Of a DNA stretch of 64,000 nt, positions 26,483-34,614 are shown in pieces. How positions within the stretch are numbered: the first letter of the stretch is position 1; each line of letters starts with the position of its first letter. The stretch lies in contig NZ_JACCBH010000001.1 of the NCBI RefSeq assembly GCF_013409745.1, positions 1,922,001 to 1,986,000 on the forward strand. Direction: 5' to 3'. Source of the DNA: Microbacterium pseudoresistens (GTDB lineage: Bacteria > Actinomycetota > Actinomycetes > Actinomycetales > Microbacteriaceae). The notes under the pieces are model-generated. The model was not told the origin of the DNA and ran no database searches. It was given only the letters and a program-made list of their open reading frames with translations. A program made the position numbers and the translations under genes.

Positions 26483-26937
26483 CGGTCTTCTTCCATCTGT
26501 GCGATCTGGGCGATGCGGATCGCGTGCTCCGCGCCTTTGAACGGCGTGGCTAGCCAACGGTCGACCAGCGACAACGCCGTCTCCTCGTCGATGACCTTCG
26601 TGCCGATCACCATGACGTTCGCGTCGTTGTTGCCACGTGAGATATCGACGGCGAACTCGGAGTAGGCCAGTCCCGCTCGGATGCCGCGCACCTTGTTGCA
26701 TGCGATGACTTCGCCCTGTCCGCTGCCTCCGATCACGATGCCGAGATCGGCTTCGCCGTTCGCCACACGATGCCCGACATCAGCGCAGAGCGGCGGATAG
26801 TCGACGATCCCCGCGTTCTGAGGGGCGAGGTTGGCGACGACGTGCCCGCGCGCCGTCAGAACATCTGTGAGGCGGCCGGCGAGTCTCACGCCGTGGTGAT
26901 CCCCGGTGATGACGATGCGCGCAAGAGTGCTTATCAT
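26476..26937 (-). CDS. RpiB/LacAB-family sugar-phosphate isomerase
   Basis: A 153-residue isomerase. It has a VDYP motif and GGSGQGEVIACNKV, where a Glu replaces the Cys base of E. coli RpiB, as in mycobacterial RpiB (family knowledge), and NNDANVMVIG near the C-terminus. It would interconvert aldose and ketose phosphates. Its place in an aromatic cluster is unexplained; it may be a carry-over gene or act on an unusual polyol phosphate. Its stop overlaps the end of the convergent hydrolase gene by 7 bp, and it is coupled to the upstream decarboxylase-like gene (ATGA). Confidence 0.82.
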   Translation of the reverse strand: MISTLARIVITGDHHGVRLAGRLTDVLTARGHVVANLAPQNAGIVDYPPLCADVGHRVANGEADLGIVIGGSGQGEVIACNKVRGIRAGLAYSEFAVDISRGNNDANVMVIGTKVIDEETALSLVDRWLATPFKGAEHAIRIAQIAQMEEDRH

Positions 26938-27863
26938 CCGATGAGTCCGAACGTGGAAGGCTCGAAGACGGCGTCAAGCGCAGGGGCGGAACGAATGATG
27001 TGCTGCGACATAGCGTGCTCGATGAGCGCGTTCAACGTCGTGCGGTTCTCGTCGATGCCGTAAGGAAGGGGATCGGCGCCGGTGATCTGCGCGACGCGGC
27101 GCAGAACCCGATCCTGGCGGGTGTCGCCCCGTCCGTCGGCGAGTTGCTCGAGATAGCCGCGCTTCGCCGTCGCGAAATCGGTGAAGACCGCCTCCGCGAG
27201 CGAGGCGTGTTCGGCGAGCAGTTCGTCGCGGATCACGACGAGGTGGTTTATCGGGAAGACGCCGGTCGTCTCGACCGACTCCGCAGCCGCGTCGTCTGGG
27301 TCCGTGATCAGCGGAGCGACGTCCGGGTGGTCAAGAGCGGCGCCGACGACGGCGTCCAGGTCGCCGGACAGGAGCATCTCTTCCAGCGTGACTCCGTCGG
27401 GCGCCTGCACGACGTTCGTAGGGGGAGCGTAGGAGGCGACGTGCTCGTCTCCGGAACGCACCCATGTGACGGAGTCCAGATCGAGTCCGGCGTCCGCGAG
27501 TGCGCCACGACCCCAGACGCCCGTCGTGACGGTGTATCCGCGGTTGACTCCGATGCGTGCGCCGTTGAGACTATCCGCGCGACGCCCGGCGTCAGCAGCG
27601 CGAACCTGTGTCGCACCATGATGGAAGTCGCGCACCAGGAATATCGGCAAAGCGGTGAATCCGCCCCCGTGTTCTTTGGCGGTCAGGTACGTCGTGATCG
27701 CCATCTCTGCGACGTCGAACTCGAGAGATCGCACCATCTTGCGGAAGCCCGTGACGAGCACGGGTTCGTCTGCCTGCTCGTAGCCGATGCCGGAGGCCGC
27801 GGTCCCTCCGGTGATGAGTGCACGGTTCGCACCCTGCTCTCGCGTCAGTAGTGACAATCGCAC
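26934..27863 (-). CDS. Periplasmic-binding-fold protein, 4,5-dihydroxyphthalate decarboxylase-like
   Basis: A 309-residue protein with no signal peptide, so it is probably cytosolic rather than a transport receptor. The segment MVRSLEFDVAEMAITTYL matches the EFD-AEMS signature of the dihydroxyphthalate decarboxylase (Pht5/PhtD) family, and TGVFPINHLVVI matches the family's later GIFPIMHVV motif. It is more divergent than the paralogue at 30820-31821. Decarboxylation of a hydroxylated aromatic acid is the leading guess. The start is GTG 27863 with GGGAGA upstream. It is divergent from the Zn-ADH operon. Confidence 0.65.
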   Translation of the reverse strand: MRLSLLTREQGANRALITGGTAASGIGYEQADEPVLVTGFRKMVRSLEFDVAEMAITTYLTAKEHGGGFTALPIFLVRDFHHGATQVRAADAGRRADSLNGARIGVNRGYTVTTGVWGRGALADAGLDLDSVTWVRSGDEHVASYAPPTNVVQAPDGVTLEEMLLSGDLDAVVGAALDHPDVAPLITDPDDAAAESVETTGVFPINHLVVIRDELLAEHASLAEAVFTDFATAKRGYLEQLADGRGDTRQDRVLRRVAQITGADPLPYGIDENRTTLNALIEHAMSQHIIRSAPALDAVFEPSTFGLIG

Positions 27864-27887
27864 CTGTGTCTCCCGAGATCACGGTAA

Positions 27888-27920
27888 GGTCTTAGACTAA
27901 ATGCTACTCCGGTATGACCA
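27888..27920. promoter_or_regulatory. Operator-like site C in the divergent decarboxylase/ADH control region
   Basis: Two dyads lie in the 88-bp spacer: GGTCTTAGAC with TTAGACTAA (27888-27900), and GGTATGACCA (27911-27920), a GGT-n3-ACC palindrome. Both resemble GntR/FCD sites and the operator family seen at 22666 and 31862, but neither has the GGTTAGTCC core. They could control both divergent units. Confidence 0.4.
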
Positions 27921-27951
27921 TTAAGCCAATTTCGATCCCGAGGAAGCGCAG

Positions 27952-29115
27952 ATGACAGGAACAGTGTTGGCCGCCGTCCGTACAGCGCCGGGCAGGACCG
28001 AGATGCGCGAGTTTGTGAAGCCGCGGATCGACGCCGATTCCGCGCTCCTCCGGGTCGAGGTCGCGGGGATCTGCGGCACGGATGCGAGGCTGTACTTCAG
28101 CCCGCCGGACACTCCTGCGACGCGAGGGCAGGTGATCATGGGACACGAGAACGTCGGAATCATCGCAGAAGCAGGTGAGAACTTCAGGGCCCGACACGGG
28201 GTGGAGGAGGGAGACCGTGTCTTCGTCGAGCACTACGTCGCATGCTACAACTGCGAATGGTGCCGAATCGGCGAGTACCGTCACTGCGAGGCGACCGACT
28301 GGCGCACGAATCCCGATGCTCGCCGGTTCGGATACACCTCAGCCGATCATCCCGGGCACCTTTGGGGAGGATTCTCCGAGGCGATGTATCTGCCGTGGAA
28401 CACGGTCTTGCACCGGGTCCCGACGACGATGAGTGCCGAACTCGCCGGAATGGTGATGCCGTTGTCCAACGGGATCGAGTGGGCGCTACTCACCGCGGGC
28501 ATCGGCTACGACGACACCGTGCTGATTCAGGGGCCCGGTCAGCAGGGACTCGCGCAGCTGGTCGCATCGAAGCAGGCCGGGGCTTCGATGATCATCGTCT
28601 CGGGCACCACCCGGGACAGGGAGCGGCTCGACCTCGCCCGCGAACTCGGTGCCGATGCGGTGATCGACGTGCTCGCCGAAGATGCCCGCGAGAAGGTGAT
28701 GGATCTCACGAACGGCCGCGGTCTCGATTTCGTCCTCGACTGCACCTCGCGCGCCGGCACGGCTCCGATGCTCCTCGGTATCGACGTGCTCAAGCGCCGG
28801 GAAGGCACGATGGTCGTCCAGGGGGAGCTTTCGGCGTTCCCGGACTTCCCGCTCAAGAAGATCACCGAGAAGTCGATCACGATGAAGTCCGCGCGCGGAC
28901 ACTCCTATAAGGCCTGTGAGCTCGCCGTCGCGCAACTGGCGTCCGGCCGCTTTCCGCTGGAGAAGCTCGCCACCCACCGCTACGGGATCGACCAGGTCGA
29001 CCACGCCATCCGGGTCCTCGCGGGTCAGACCGATGAAGACGCCATCCACATCTCGATGATGCCGTCGATGGTCGGCGAGCGCGGCGGTCGCACGGCGAAG
29101 GGCGATGCGAAATGA
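27952..29115 (+). CDS. Zinc-dependent medium-chain alcohol dehydrogenase
   Basis: A 387-residue MDR-family dehydrogenase. The catalytic zinc site is seen in AGICGTDARL and MGHENVG. The structural zinc lobe has Cys residues in ACYNCEWCRIGEYRHCE, and a nucleotide-binding segment follows (IQGPGQQGLAQL). It oxidises an alcohol or hemiacetal, or reduces an aldehyde, with NAD(P). In this operon it may replace the LigC-type dehydrogenase step before the lactone or keto-acid intermediate (inference). It is first gene of the ADH-ligK-ligJ-decarboxylase operon; ATG 27952 has GAGGAAG upstream. Confidence 0.88.
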   Translation: MTGTVLAAVRTAPGRTEMREFVKPRIDADSALLRVEVAGICGTDARLYFSPPDTPATRGQVIMGHENVGIIAEAGENFRARHGVEEGDRVFVEHYVACYNCEWCRIGEYRHCEATDWRTNPDARRFGYTSADHPGHLWGGFSEAMYLPWNTVLHRVPTTMSAELAGMVMPLSNGIEWALLTAGIGYDDTVLIQGPGQQGLAQLVASKQAGASMIIVSGTTRDRERLDLARELGADAVIDVLAEDAREKVMDLTNGRGLDFVLDCTSRAGTAPMLLGIDVLKRREGTMVVQGELSAFPDFPLKKITEKSITMKSARGHSYKACELAVAQLASGRFPLEKLATHRYGIDQVDHAIRVLAGQTDEDAIHISMMPSMVGERGGRTAKGDAK

Positions 29116-29819
29116 CCGGCATCGTCGTCACAGGCGCACCCCGCGTCCCATTGGATCAGCTCGACGCTCTCGCAGGATACGGCGTCGCGACCGTCCACGA
29201 GGCGCAGGGCCGCTCCGGCCTGCTGCGCTCCTGGATCAACCCCATCCAAGAGGGCGTTCGGGTGTCGGGCAGCGCCGTCACCGCCACCGTCGCCCCCGGG
29301 GACAACACGATGATCGCCGTCGCCGTCGAGCAGTGCCAGGCGGGGGACATCCTCGTTGTCACACCGACGTCGCCGAGCGAGATGGGGTACTTCGGAGACC
29401 TCCTGGCGACGTCGCTGAAGGCACGAGGGGTGCGGGGCCTGGTGATCGACTCCGGCGTGCGCGACGTCGCGGATTTGAAGGCACTCGAATTTCCCGTGTG
29501 GTCCCGGTGCATCGTCGCGGAGGGCACGACCAAGGGCAGCCTCGGCGACGTGAACGTACCGATCTCGATCGCCGGGCAGATCGTGCATCCGGGCGATGCG
29601 ATCGTCGCGGACGACGACGGGGTCGTCGTCGTTCCGCGCGCGTGTGCGGCAGCCGTCGTCATCGCATCGCGGGAACGCGAGGAGAAGGAAGAACGATCTC
29701 GTCGTCGCTACGAGCAAGGCGAGATCGCGCTCGACGTGAACAACATGCGGTCCCTGATCGAGAAAGCGGGAATCAGGTACGTCGACTATCAGGACTGGAA
29801 GGGGACAGAAGAACCGTGA
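29112..29819 (+). CDS. RraA-fold 4-carboxy-4-hydroxy-2-oxoadipate aldolase (LigK-like)
   Basis: A 235-residue protein of the RraA/HMG-aldolase family. It has the active-site residues in GYFGDLLATSLKARGVRGLV and the Arg-Asp pair in IDSGVRDVADL. LigK/GalC-type members split 4-carboxy-4-hydroxy-2-oxoadipate to pyruvate and oxaloacetate, and also decarboxylate oxaloacetate. The adjacent LigJ-like gene makes this role much more likely than the RNase E inhibitor role of E. coli RraA. Both ends overlap neighbouring genes (ATGA and GTGA). Confidence 0.85.
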   Translation: MTGIVVTGAPRVPLDQLDALAGYGVATVHEAQGRSGLLRSWINPIQEGVRVSGSAVTATVAPGDNTMIAVAVEQCQAGDILVVTPTSPSEMGYFGDLLATSLKARGVRGLVIDSGVRDVADLKALEFPVWSRCIVAEGTTKGSLGDVNVPISIAGQIVHPGDAIVADDDGVVVVPRACAAAVVIASREREEKEERSRRRYEQGEIALDVNNMRSLIEKAGIRYVDYQDWKGTEEP

Positions 29820-30823
29820 TCATCGATGTTCATGGACATTACACGACCGAGCCGGCGACGTTCATCGAGTTCCGCAAGATGCAACTCGACCGTGATGCCC
29901 CCAGCGTTCGAGAGCTGATGTCGTCCATCTCGGATGACGAAGTTCGTGAGAGCGTTCAGAGAAACCAGATCCGTGTGCTGACCGAGCGTGGCGGCGATGT
30001 CATGCTCTTCTCTCCCCGCGCGTCGGGGATGGGTCATCACGAGACGGATGTCGCGGTCGCGAACGCATGGTCGCGAGCGTCGAACGCCATGGTGCATCGC
30101 ATCAGCGAGCTCTTCCCCGAGTTCTTCGCACCGGTCGCACAGCTTCCGCAGACGCCGGAAGGGAACGTCGACGGGGTGCTCGCAGAGCTGCATCGCGTAG
30201 CTGATCTCGGCTTCGTGGGTGCCAATCTCAACCCGGATCCGTCGGGAACGTGGGCGGGCGCGCCCATCACGGACGCCTCGTGGTATCCGATCTTCGAGAC
30301 GGCGCAGGAGCTGCGCATGCCTCTCATGGTGCATGTTTCAAACGCGTGCAACCCGAACTTCCACACGCTCGGAGCCCATTACCTGAACGCAGACACCAGC
30401 GTCTTCATGCAACTGCTGCAGTCCGATCTCTTCGAGAGGTTCCCCGGGCTTCGCCTCGTGATTCCGCATGGCGGGGGAGCGATTCCTTACCATTGGGGTC
30501 GCTACCGCGGCCTCTCGATGCGCAACGGCTGGCAGGACCCGGCTGAGTTGTGGCGCAACGTCTTCTTCGACTCCGCGGTCTATCATCAGGCCGGGATCGA
30601 TCTGCTTCTCGACGTCGTGCCTTCGGCCAACGTGCTCTTCGCATCCGAGATGCTCGGCGCGGTGCGCGGGGCCGACCCGGAGACCGGGGTCGAGTGGGAC
30701 GACACGCTTCACTATCTGCGCGCCTCGGGGCGTTCGGAGCACGACTGGAACGCGATCACGCACGGGAATGCGCTTCGGGTGTACCCGCGGCTGTCGGCGA
30801 GGCTCGAGGGAGCCGTCCGGTGA
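29816..30823 (+). CDS. 4-oxalomesaconate hydratase-like amidohydrolase (LigJ-like)
   Basis: A 335-residue amidohydrolase-superfamily protein. The N-terminal metal motif is IIDVHGHYTT. Further candidate ligands lie in LMVHVSNACNPNFHT and VIPHGGGAIPYHWGRYRG, and an FASEM segment near the C-terminus is seen in LigJ proteins. LigJ hydrates 4-oxalomesaconate to 4-carboxy-4-hydroxy-2-oxoadipate, the substrate of the LigK-like product of the preceding gene. The start is GTG 29816, overlapping that gene's stop. No 4,5-cleaving dioxygenase is visible in the window. Confidence 0.82.
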   Translation: MIIDVHGHYTTEPATFIEFRKMQLDRDAPSVRELMSSISDDEVRESVQRNQIRVLTERGGDVMLFSPRASGMGHHETDVAVANAWSRASNAMVHRISELFPEFFAPVAQLPQTPEGNVDGVLAELHRVADLGFVGANLNPDPSGTWAGAPITDASWYPIFETAQELRMPLMVHVSNACNPNFHTLGAHYLNADTSVFMQLLQSDLFERFPGLRLVIPHGGGAIPYHWGRYRGLSMRNGWQDPAELWRNVFFDSAVYHQAGIDLLLDVVPSANVLFASEMLGAVRGADPETGVEWDDTLHYLRASGRSEHDWNAITHGNALRVYPRLSARLEGAVR

Positions 30824-31821
30824 GCCGCCTGCAGCTGACCTTCGCGTGCGGGGATTACGATCGCACCCGAGCGATCGAGGACGGCTCCGTGCACGTCGAT
30901 GGCATCGACGTGACCTATCTGCGCCTTCCCGTGGAGGAGACGTTCTTCCGCATGGCGCGCTATCGCGAGTTCGACATCGCGGAGATGTCGCTGTCGACGT
31001 ACGTGGCATCGTTGAACACCTTGGACCGGGGGGAGCGGCCACCGTTCGTCGCTCTGCCGGTGTACACCTCGCGTCAGTTCCGTCACGCGGGGATGTTCAT
31101 CAACACGGAGGCCGGCATCTCGAGCCCGTCGGATCTGAGCGGGAAGCGCATCGGCCTGCCGGAGATGCAGCTGACTGCGTGCGTGTGGCAACGCGGCATC
31201 CTCGCCGACGGCTACGGCCTTCCGCTCGACGCATCGACCTTCTACACCGGAGGCCAGGAGAGCCCCGGGCGCATCGAGAAGGCGAAAGTCGACCTGCCCT
31301 TCGACATCCGCCCCATTCCCGCCGGGCGGACGCTTTCCGAGATGCTCGCCGTCGGCGATCTCGATGCGATCTTCGCGCCGCGGATCCCCAGCGTGTTCGG
31401 CACGCCGGGCGCGCCGGTGGCGCGCCTCTTCCCCGATGCCCAGGCCGCTGAGCGGCAGTACTTTCGGGACACCGGGATCTTCCCGATCATGCATGTCGTC
31501 GCTCTGCGCCGGGAACTCTATGAGTCGAACCGGTGGATCGCTCAATCGCTCACCAAGGCACTGAACGAAGCGAAGGACCGGGCTATGGAGCGTATCTACG
31601 ATGCATCGGCCCTGCATCTGATGGAGCCGTGGCTCATGCTTCATCTCGAAGAGGCGCGGGCATTGATGGGTGCCGATTACTGGTCGTACGGGGTGGACGA
31701 CGGCAATCGACGGGTGCTCGAGACGTTCTTGAGGTACCACCACGAACAGGGTCTGTCGGGTTCCTTGCGTTCCGTGGAAGACCTGTTCGCGCCGGAAGCT
31801 CTCGAGAGCTTCGTGATCTGA
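30820..31821 (+). CDS. 4,5-dihydroxyphthalate decarboxylase-like (periplasmic-binding fold)
   Basis: A 333-residue cytosolic protein with the strong family signature TFACGDYDRTRAIEDG at the N-terminus, then LPVEETFFRMARYREFDIAEMS. Later motifs are YTSRQFRHAGMF and the GIFPIMHVVALRRELY segment. Known members decarboxylate 4,5-dihydroxyphthalate to protocatechuate, using a transport-receptor-like fold. The GTG at 30820 overlaps the LigJ-like stop (GTGA). It is the last gene of the operon. The substrate could be another ortho-dihydroxy aromatic diacid. Confidence 0.85.
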   Translation: MSRLQLTFACGDYDRTRAIEDGSVHVDGIDVTYLRLPVEETFFRMARYREFDIAEMSLSTYVASLNTLDRGERPPFVALPVYTSRQFRHAGMFINTEAGISSPSDLSGKRIGLPEMQLTACVWQRGILADGYGLPLDASTFYTGGQESPGRIEKAKVDLPFDIRPIPAGRTLSEMLAVGDLDAIFAPRIPSVFGTPGAPVARLFPDAQAAERQYFRDTGIFPIMHVVALRRELYESNRWIAQSLTKALNEAKDRAMERIYDASALHLMEPWLMLHLEEARALMGADYWSYGVDDGNRRVLETFLRYHHEQGLSGSLRSVEDLFAPEALESFVI

Positions 31822-31832
31822 GGCAAACCCGG

Positions 31833-31872
31833 TTGACCGTGAAACTGCACGGTGATAGGCTTGGTCTATCCA
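31833..31872 (+). promoter_or_regulatory. Promoter of the SDR/transport operon with operator site D
   Basis: TTGACC (31833-31838) and TAGGCT (31856-31861) are spaced by 17 bp. TGGTCTATCCA (31862-31872) follows directly, so the operator covers the predicted transcription start exactly as at 22666. The surrounding TTGG-n6-CCATTGG gives a longer imperfect dyad. The SDR ATG is 45 bp downstream. Confidence 0.72.
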
Positions 31873-31916
31873 TTGGACATTTATCAGGTCGCGATGAGGC
31901 GACCAAGGGGAGTGAA

Positions 31917-32750
31917 ATGAGCGATCGCGTCGCGGGTGACGAGACTTCGGTGCTGGTGGCATCTGATGGTGCAGCCGTTGCCATACCCGAACGCTTGCAG
32001 AATCGCGTCGCGATCGTGACGGGCGGTGGTCACGGGCTCGGCCGGGCGTACGCGACTCGGCTTGCGTCCGAGGGGGCTCACGTCGTGATCGCCGAATTGG
32101 ATCGCGATGCCGGCGAGAGTGTCGCGGCCGAACTCCGCGAACGCGGGCTCACCGCGTCTGCCTACGGCACCGACATCACCGATGCGGCGGCCCTGGAGAC
32201 GATGGTGTCATCCGTGGTCGAAGCGCACGGCAGAATCGACATACTGGTGAACAACGCCGCAATGTTCTCCCGGGTGCCCATGTCGCGATCATTGTTCGAC
32301 GCCATTGAGCCGGACGAGTGGGACAGGATGATGAGCGTCAATCTCAAGGGCACGTGGCTCGCATGCCGAGCGGTGGTTCCCGAGATGCGCAAACGAGGAT
32401 ACGGCAAGATCATCAACATCAGCTCAGGCACCGCGTTCAAAGGAATGACCACGCGCATTCATTACGTCACTTCGAAAGCTGGAATCCTCGGCTATACGAA
32501 GGTGCTCGCTCGAGAGCTGGGAGCCGACGGAATCACGGTCAACTGCGTTGCCCCGGGAAGCACGTTGAGCGAGGAGGCCCCTGACGCCGCGACCCTCGCG
32601 TTCCGGAAGGACGCAACAGGCGATCGGGCTATTCCGCGTGTGCAGGTCGCAGATGACCTCGTGGGAGCCGTCGCTTTCTTCGCGTCGGCGGACAGCGACT
32701 TCATCACAGGACAGACGCTGGTGGTCGACGGCGGCTCCTACATGCATTGA
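31917..32750 (+). CDS. Short-chain dehydrogenase/reductase
   Basis: A 277-residue classical SDR with a 30-residue N-terminal extension. The cofactor motif is TGGGHGLGRAYA. The catalytic Ser lies in NISSGTAF and the Tyr-Lys pair in HYVTSKAG; ILVNNAA is also present. It would oxidise or reduce a secondary alcohol or cis-diol. It is first gene of an operon with a metallo-hydrolase and ABC importer genes. ATG 31917 has AGGGGAGTG upstream. GC content appears somewhat lower than in the housekeeping region, in keeping with an accessory origin (impression, not measured). Confidence 0.88.
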   Translation: MSDRVAGDETSVLVASDGAAVAIPERLQNRVAIVTGGGHGLGRAYATRLASEGAHVVIAELDRDAGESVAAELRERGLTASAYGTDITDAAALETMVSSVVEAHGRIDILVNNAAMFSRVPMSRSLFDAIEPDEWDRMMSVNLKGTWLACRAVVPEMRKRGYGKIINISSGTAFKGMTTRIHYVTSKAGILGYTKVLARELGADGITVNCVAPGSTLSEEAPDAATLAFRKDATGDRAIPRVQVADDLVGAVAFFASADSDFITGQTLVVDGGSYMH

Positions 32751-32779
32751 GGCTCGACGGCCTGCTCAACGATCGAACG

Positions 32780-33580
32780 ATGATGTCGAACTACTACACC
32801 CTGCAACCGCTCGTGGTGGGCACATTCACTGCGATCCCGCTTTCGCATTTCCGCAGTGACGCGCCCAAAGACGCGACGGTCGCCGCCCCCTGCATCTCCT
32901 GGCTCGCACGAGGCGACGATGGTGACCTCATCGTCGTCGACACCGGTCCAGGAGATCCGGCGGGGGACGCGGCGAAGATCCACTATCCCTTCACTCGCGG
33001 TCCTGGACAGCGTATCGACGAGGCGCTTCGCGTGGTCGGCGTGGATCCGGAGGATGTATCCACCGTCATTCTGACGCATCTGCATTTCGATCACTGCGCG
33101 GACGGCGAGCTTCTTCCCTCCGCGCGATTCTACGTACAGCGCAGCGAACTGGAGTACGCCGAGCGGCCAGATGCCCGCCAGGAACGCGCATACGATCTCG
33201 GTCATGACGGCATTCGCCCGGCATGGTGGAAGATCCGGGATCGAATCTCCGTGATCGATGGAGAGCACGAACTCACTCCCGGATGCACCATCTTGCATAC
33301 TCCCGGACACACTCCGGGATCGGCATCGGCGGTGTTCCGCCGACAGGACGGCGTTCGCGTCGCAATCGCGGGCGACCTCATCAGTCGCATGGAGAACTGG
33401 TCAAACGAGCGCGGTGATCATATCCCTCCGGGGCTCGTCACGAGTCTCGCCGACTGCGCAGCATCGTGGAGAGCCCTCAAGCACGCCGCCGATGTTGTAC
33501 TCGCTTCCCACGACGAACGCATGCTGGACCTTCATTCCACGGAACATCGTTCCACCCCGAACAACGAAAGTGATCAATGA
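32780..33580 (+). CDS. Metallo-beta-lactamase-fold hydrolase (lactonase-like)
   Basis: A 266-residue binuclear zinc hydrolase. The metal motif is THLHFDHCADG, then HTPGHTPGSASAVF with the third His, an Asp in AIAGDL and a late ASHDERM His. The layout fits quorum-lactonase-like and other small-lactone hydrolases. In a catabolic operon it is likelier to open an aromatic-derived lactone, such as a pyrone, than a signal molecule (inference). ATG 32780 lacks a clear ribosome binding site; a TTG at 32747 overlapping the SDR stop is the alternative start. Confidence 0.8.
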   Translation: MMSNYYTLQPLVVGTFTAIPLSHFRSDAPKDATVAAPCISWLARGDDGDLIVVDTGPGDPAGDAAKIHYPFTRGPGQRIDEALRVVGVDPEDVSTVILTHLHFDHCADGELLPSARFYVQRSELEYAERPDARQERAYDLGHDGIRPAWWKIRDRISVIDGEHELTPGCTILHTPGHTPGSASAVFRRQDGVRVAIAGDLISRMENWSNERGDHIPPGLVTSLADCAASWRALKHAADVVLASHDERMLDLHSTEHRSTPNNESDQ

Positions 33581-34569
33581 TGAAGAAGTTGCTGACGGGA
33601 TCTGTCGCCCTTGTGCTTGCAGTAGCACTTGCCGGGTGCGGTGCCAACATCGAAGACACCGGAAACGAGCCCGATGACGCTGGGAGCGGCCTCACGCATA
33701 TTGCGGTCGGTGACATCAAGATCGCGTCGCAGACGGACGCATATGCGGCGCAAAAGCTCGGTTTCTTCGAGGATCATGGTCTCGACGTGGAGTTCACCTA
33801 CGCGGCGAACGGTCAGGACATCCTGACGGCGATCTCCAGCGGATCGCTGAATCTCGGCCTGGCCATACCGGGAACCGCGATGACCGCCAACGCGAGCGGC
33901 TTCGATTTCGTCGGCGTCGTTCAGGATCAGATCGCGCATGAAGAGGGCCCGGACTCGGGTGGTCTCATCGTCCGAACGGACAGTGGGATCTCGTCGCTGG
34001 CTGATCTGGAAGGTCGCAGCCTGGCGGTGAACGCGACCGGCGCGAACCAGGTCTACGTCTCGATCGTCAAGACCCTTGAGGACGCGGGGGTGGATGTCAG
34101 CAAGGTTCAGTTCCAGGAGATCCCGTTCCCGCAGATGCCGTCGGTGCTCGAGCAGGGGCAGGTGGACGCCGTCGCCGTCGTCGATCCGTTCACGACGATG
34201 ATGCTGTCTGACTCCGCATACACCGACCTGGCCTGGTACTACGTGGAGGCCCTTCCCGGAATGCCTCTCAGCACATACTGGGGTACGCGTGAGTGGGTCG
34301 AAAGTCATCCGGATGAGGTGAGCGCCTTCAACGCGGCCATGACAGAAGCCGTCGAATACCTCAGGGCCAATCCCGATGAGGCGCGGGACCTGATCGCTGA
34401 GTTCACCGGTCTCGATCGCGCTCTTCTGGACAACATGCCGGATATCCAGTGGTCGACCGAGGTGTCGGTGGAGACCTGGGAGAAGCTGATCGACATCTAC
34501 GTTCAGGCCGGACTGCTGCCCGAGGCCGTGGAGGTAACGGATCTGCTGACCGCTGCTGCTCTTGACTGA
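33577..34569 (+). CDS. ABC importer substrate-binding lipoprotein, NitT/TauT (SsuA/NMT1) type
   Basis: A 330-residue secreted receptor. The signal peptide ends in a lipobox (LAVALAGC), so it is anchored to the membrane outer face through the Cys at about residue 21. The mature part has typical SsuA-like segments: KLGFFEDHGLDVEF, NLGLAIPGTAM and DAVAVVDPF. It captures a small organic anion for the adjacent ATPase and permease. Linked catabolic genes suggest an aromatic carboxylate. The ATG at 33577 overlaps the preceding stop; a second ATG follows immediately. Confidence 0.88.
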   Translation: MMKKLLTGSVALVLAVALAGCGANIEDTGNEPDDAGSGLTHIAVGDIKIASQTDAYAAQKLGFFEDHGLDVEFTYAANGQDILTAISSGSLNLGLAIPGTAMTANASGFDFVGVVQDQIAHEEGPDSGGLIVRTDSGISSLADLEGRSLAVNATGANQVYVSIVKTLEDAGVDVSKVQFQEIPFPQMPSVLEQGQVDAVAVVDPFTTMMLSDSAYTDLAWYYVEALPGMPLSTYWGTREWVESHPDEVSAFNAAMTEAVEYLRANPDEARDLIAEFTGLDRALLDNMPDIQWSTEVSVETWEKLIDIYVQAGLLPEAVEVTDLLTAAALD

Positions 34570-34614
34570 CCGCTTGCACCGAGATCCGTGGGTTCGGCCC
34601 ATGGGAGAGGCAGG

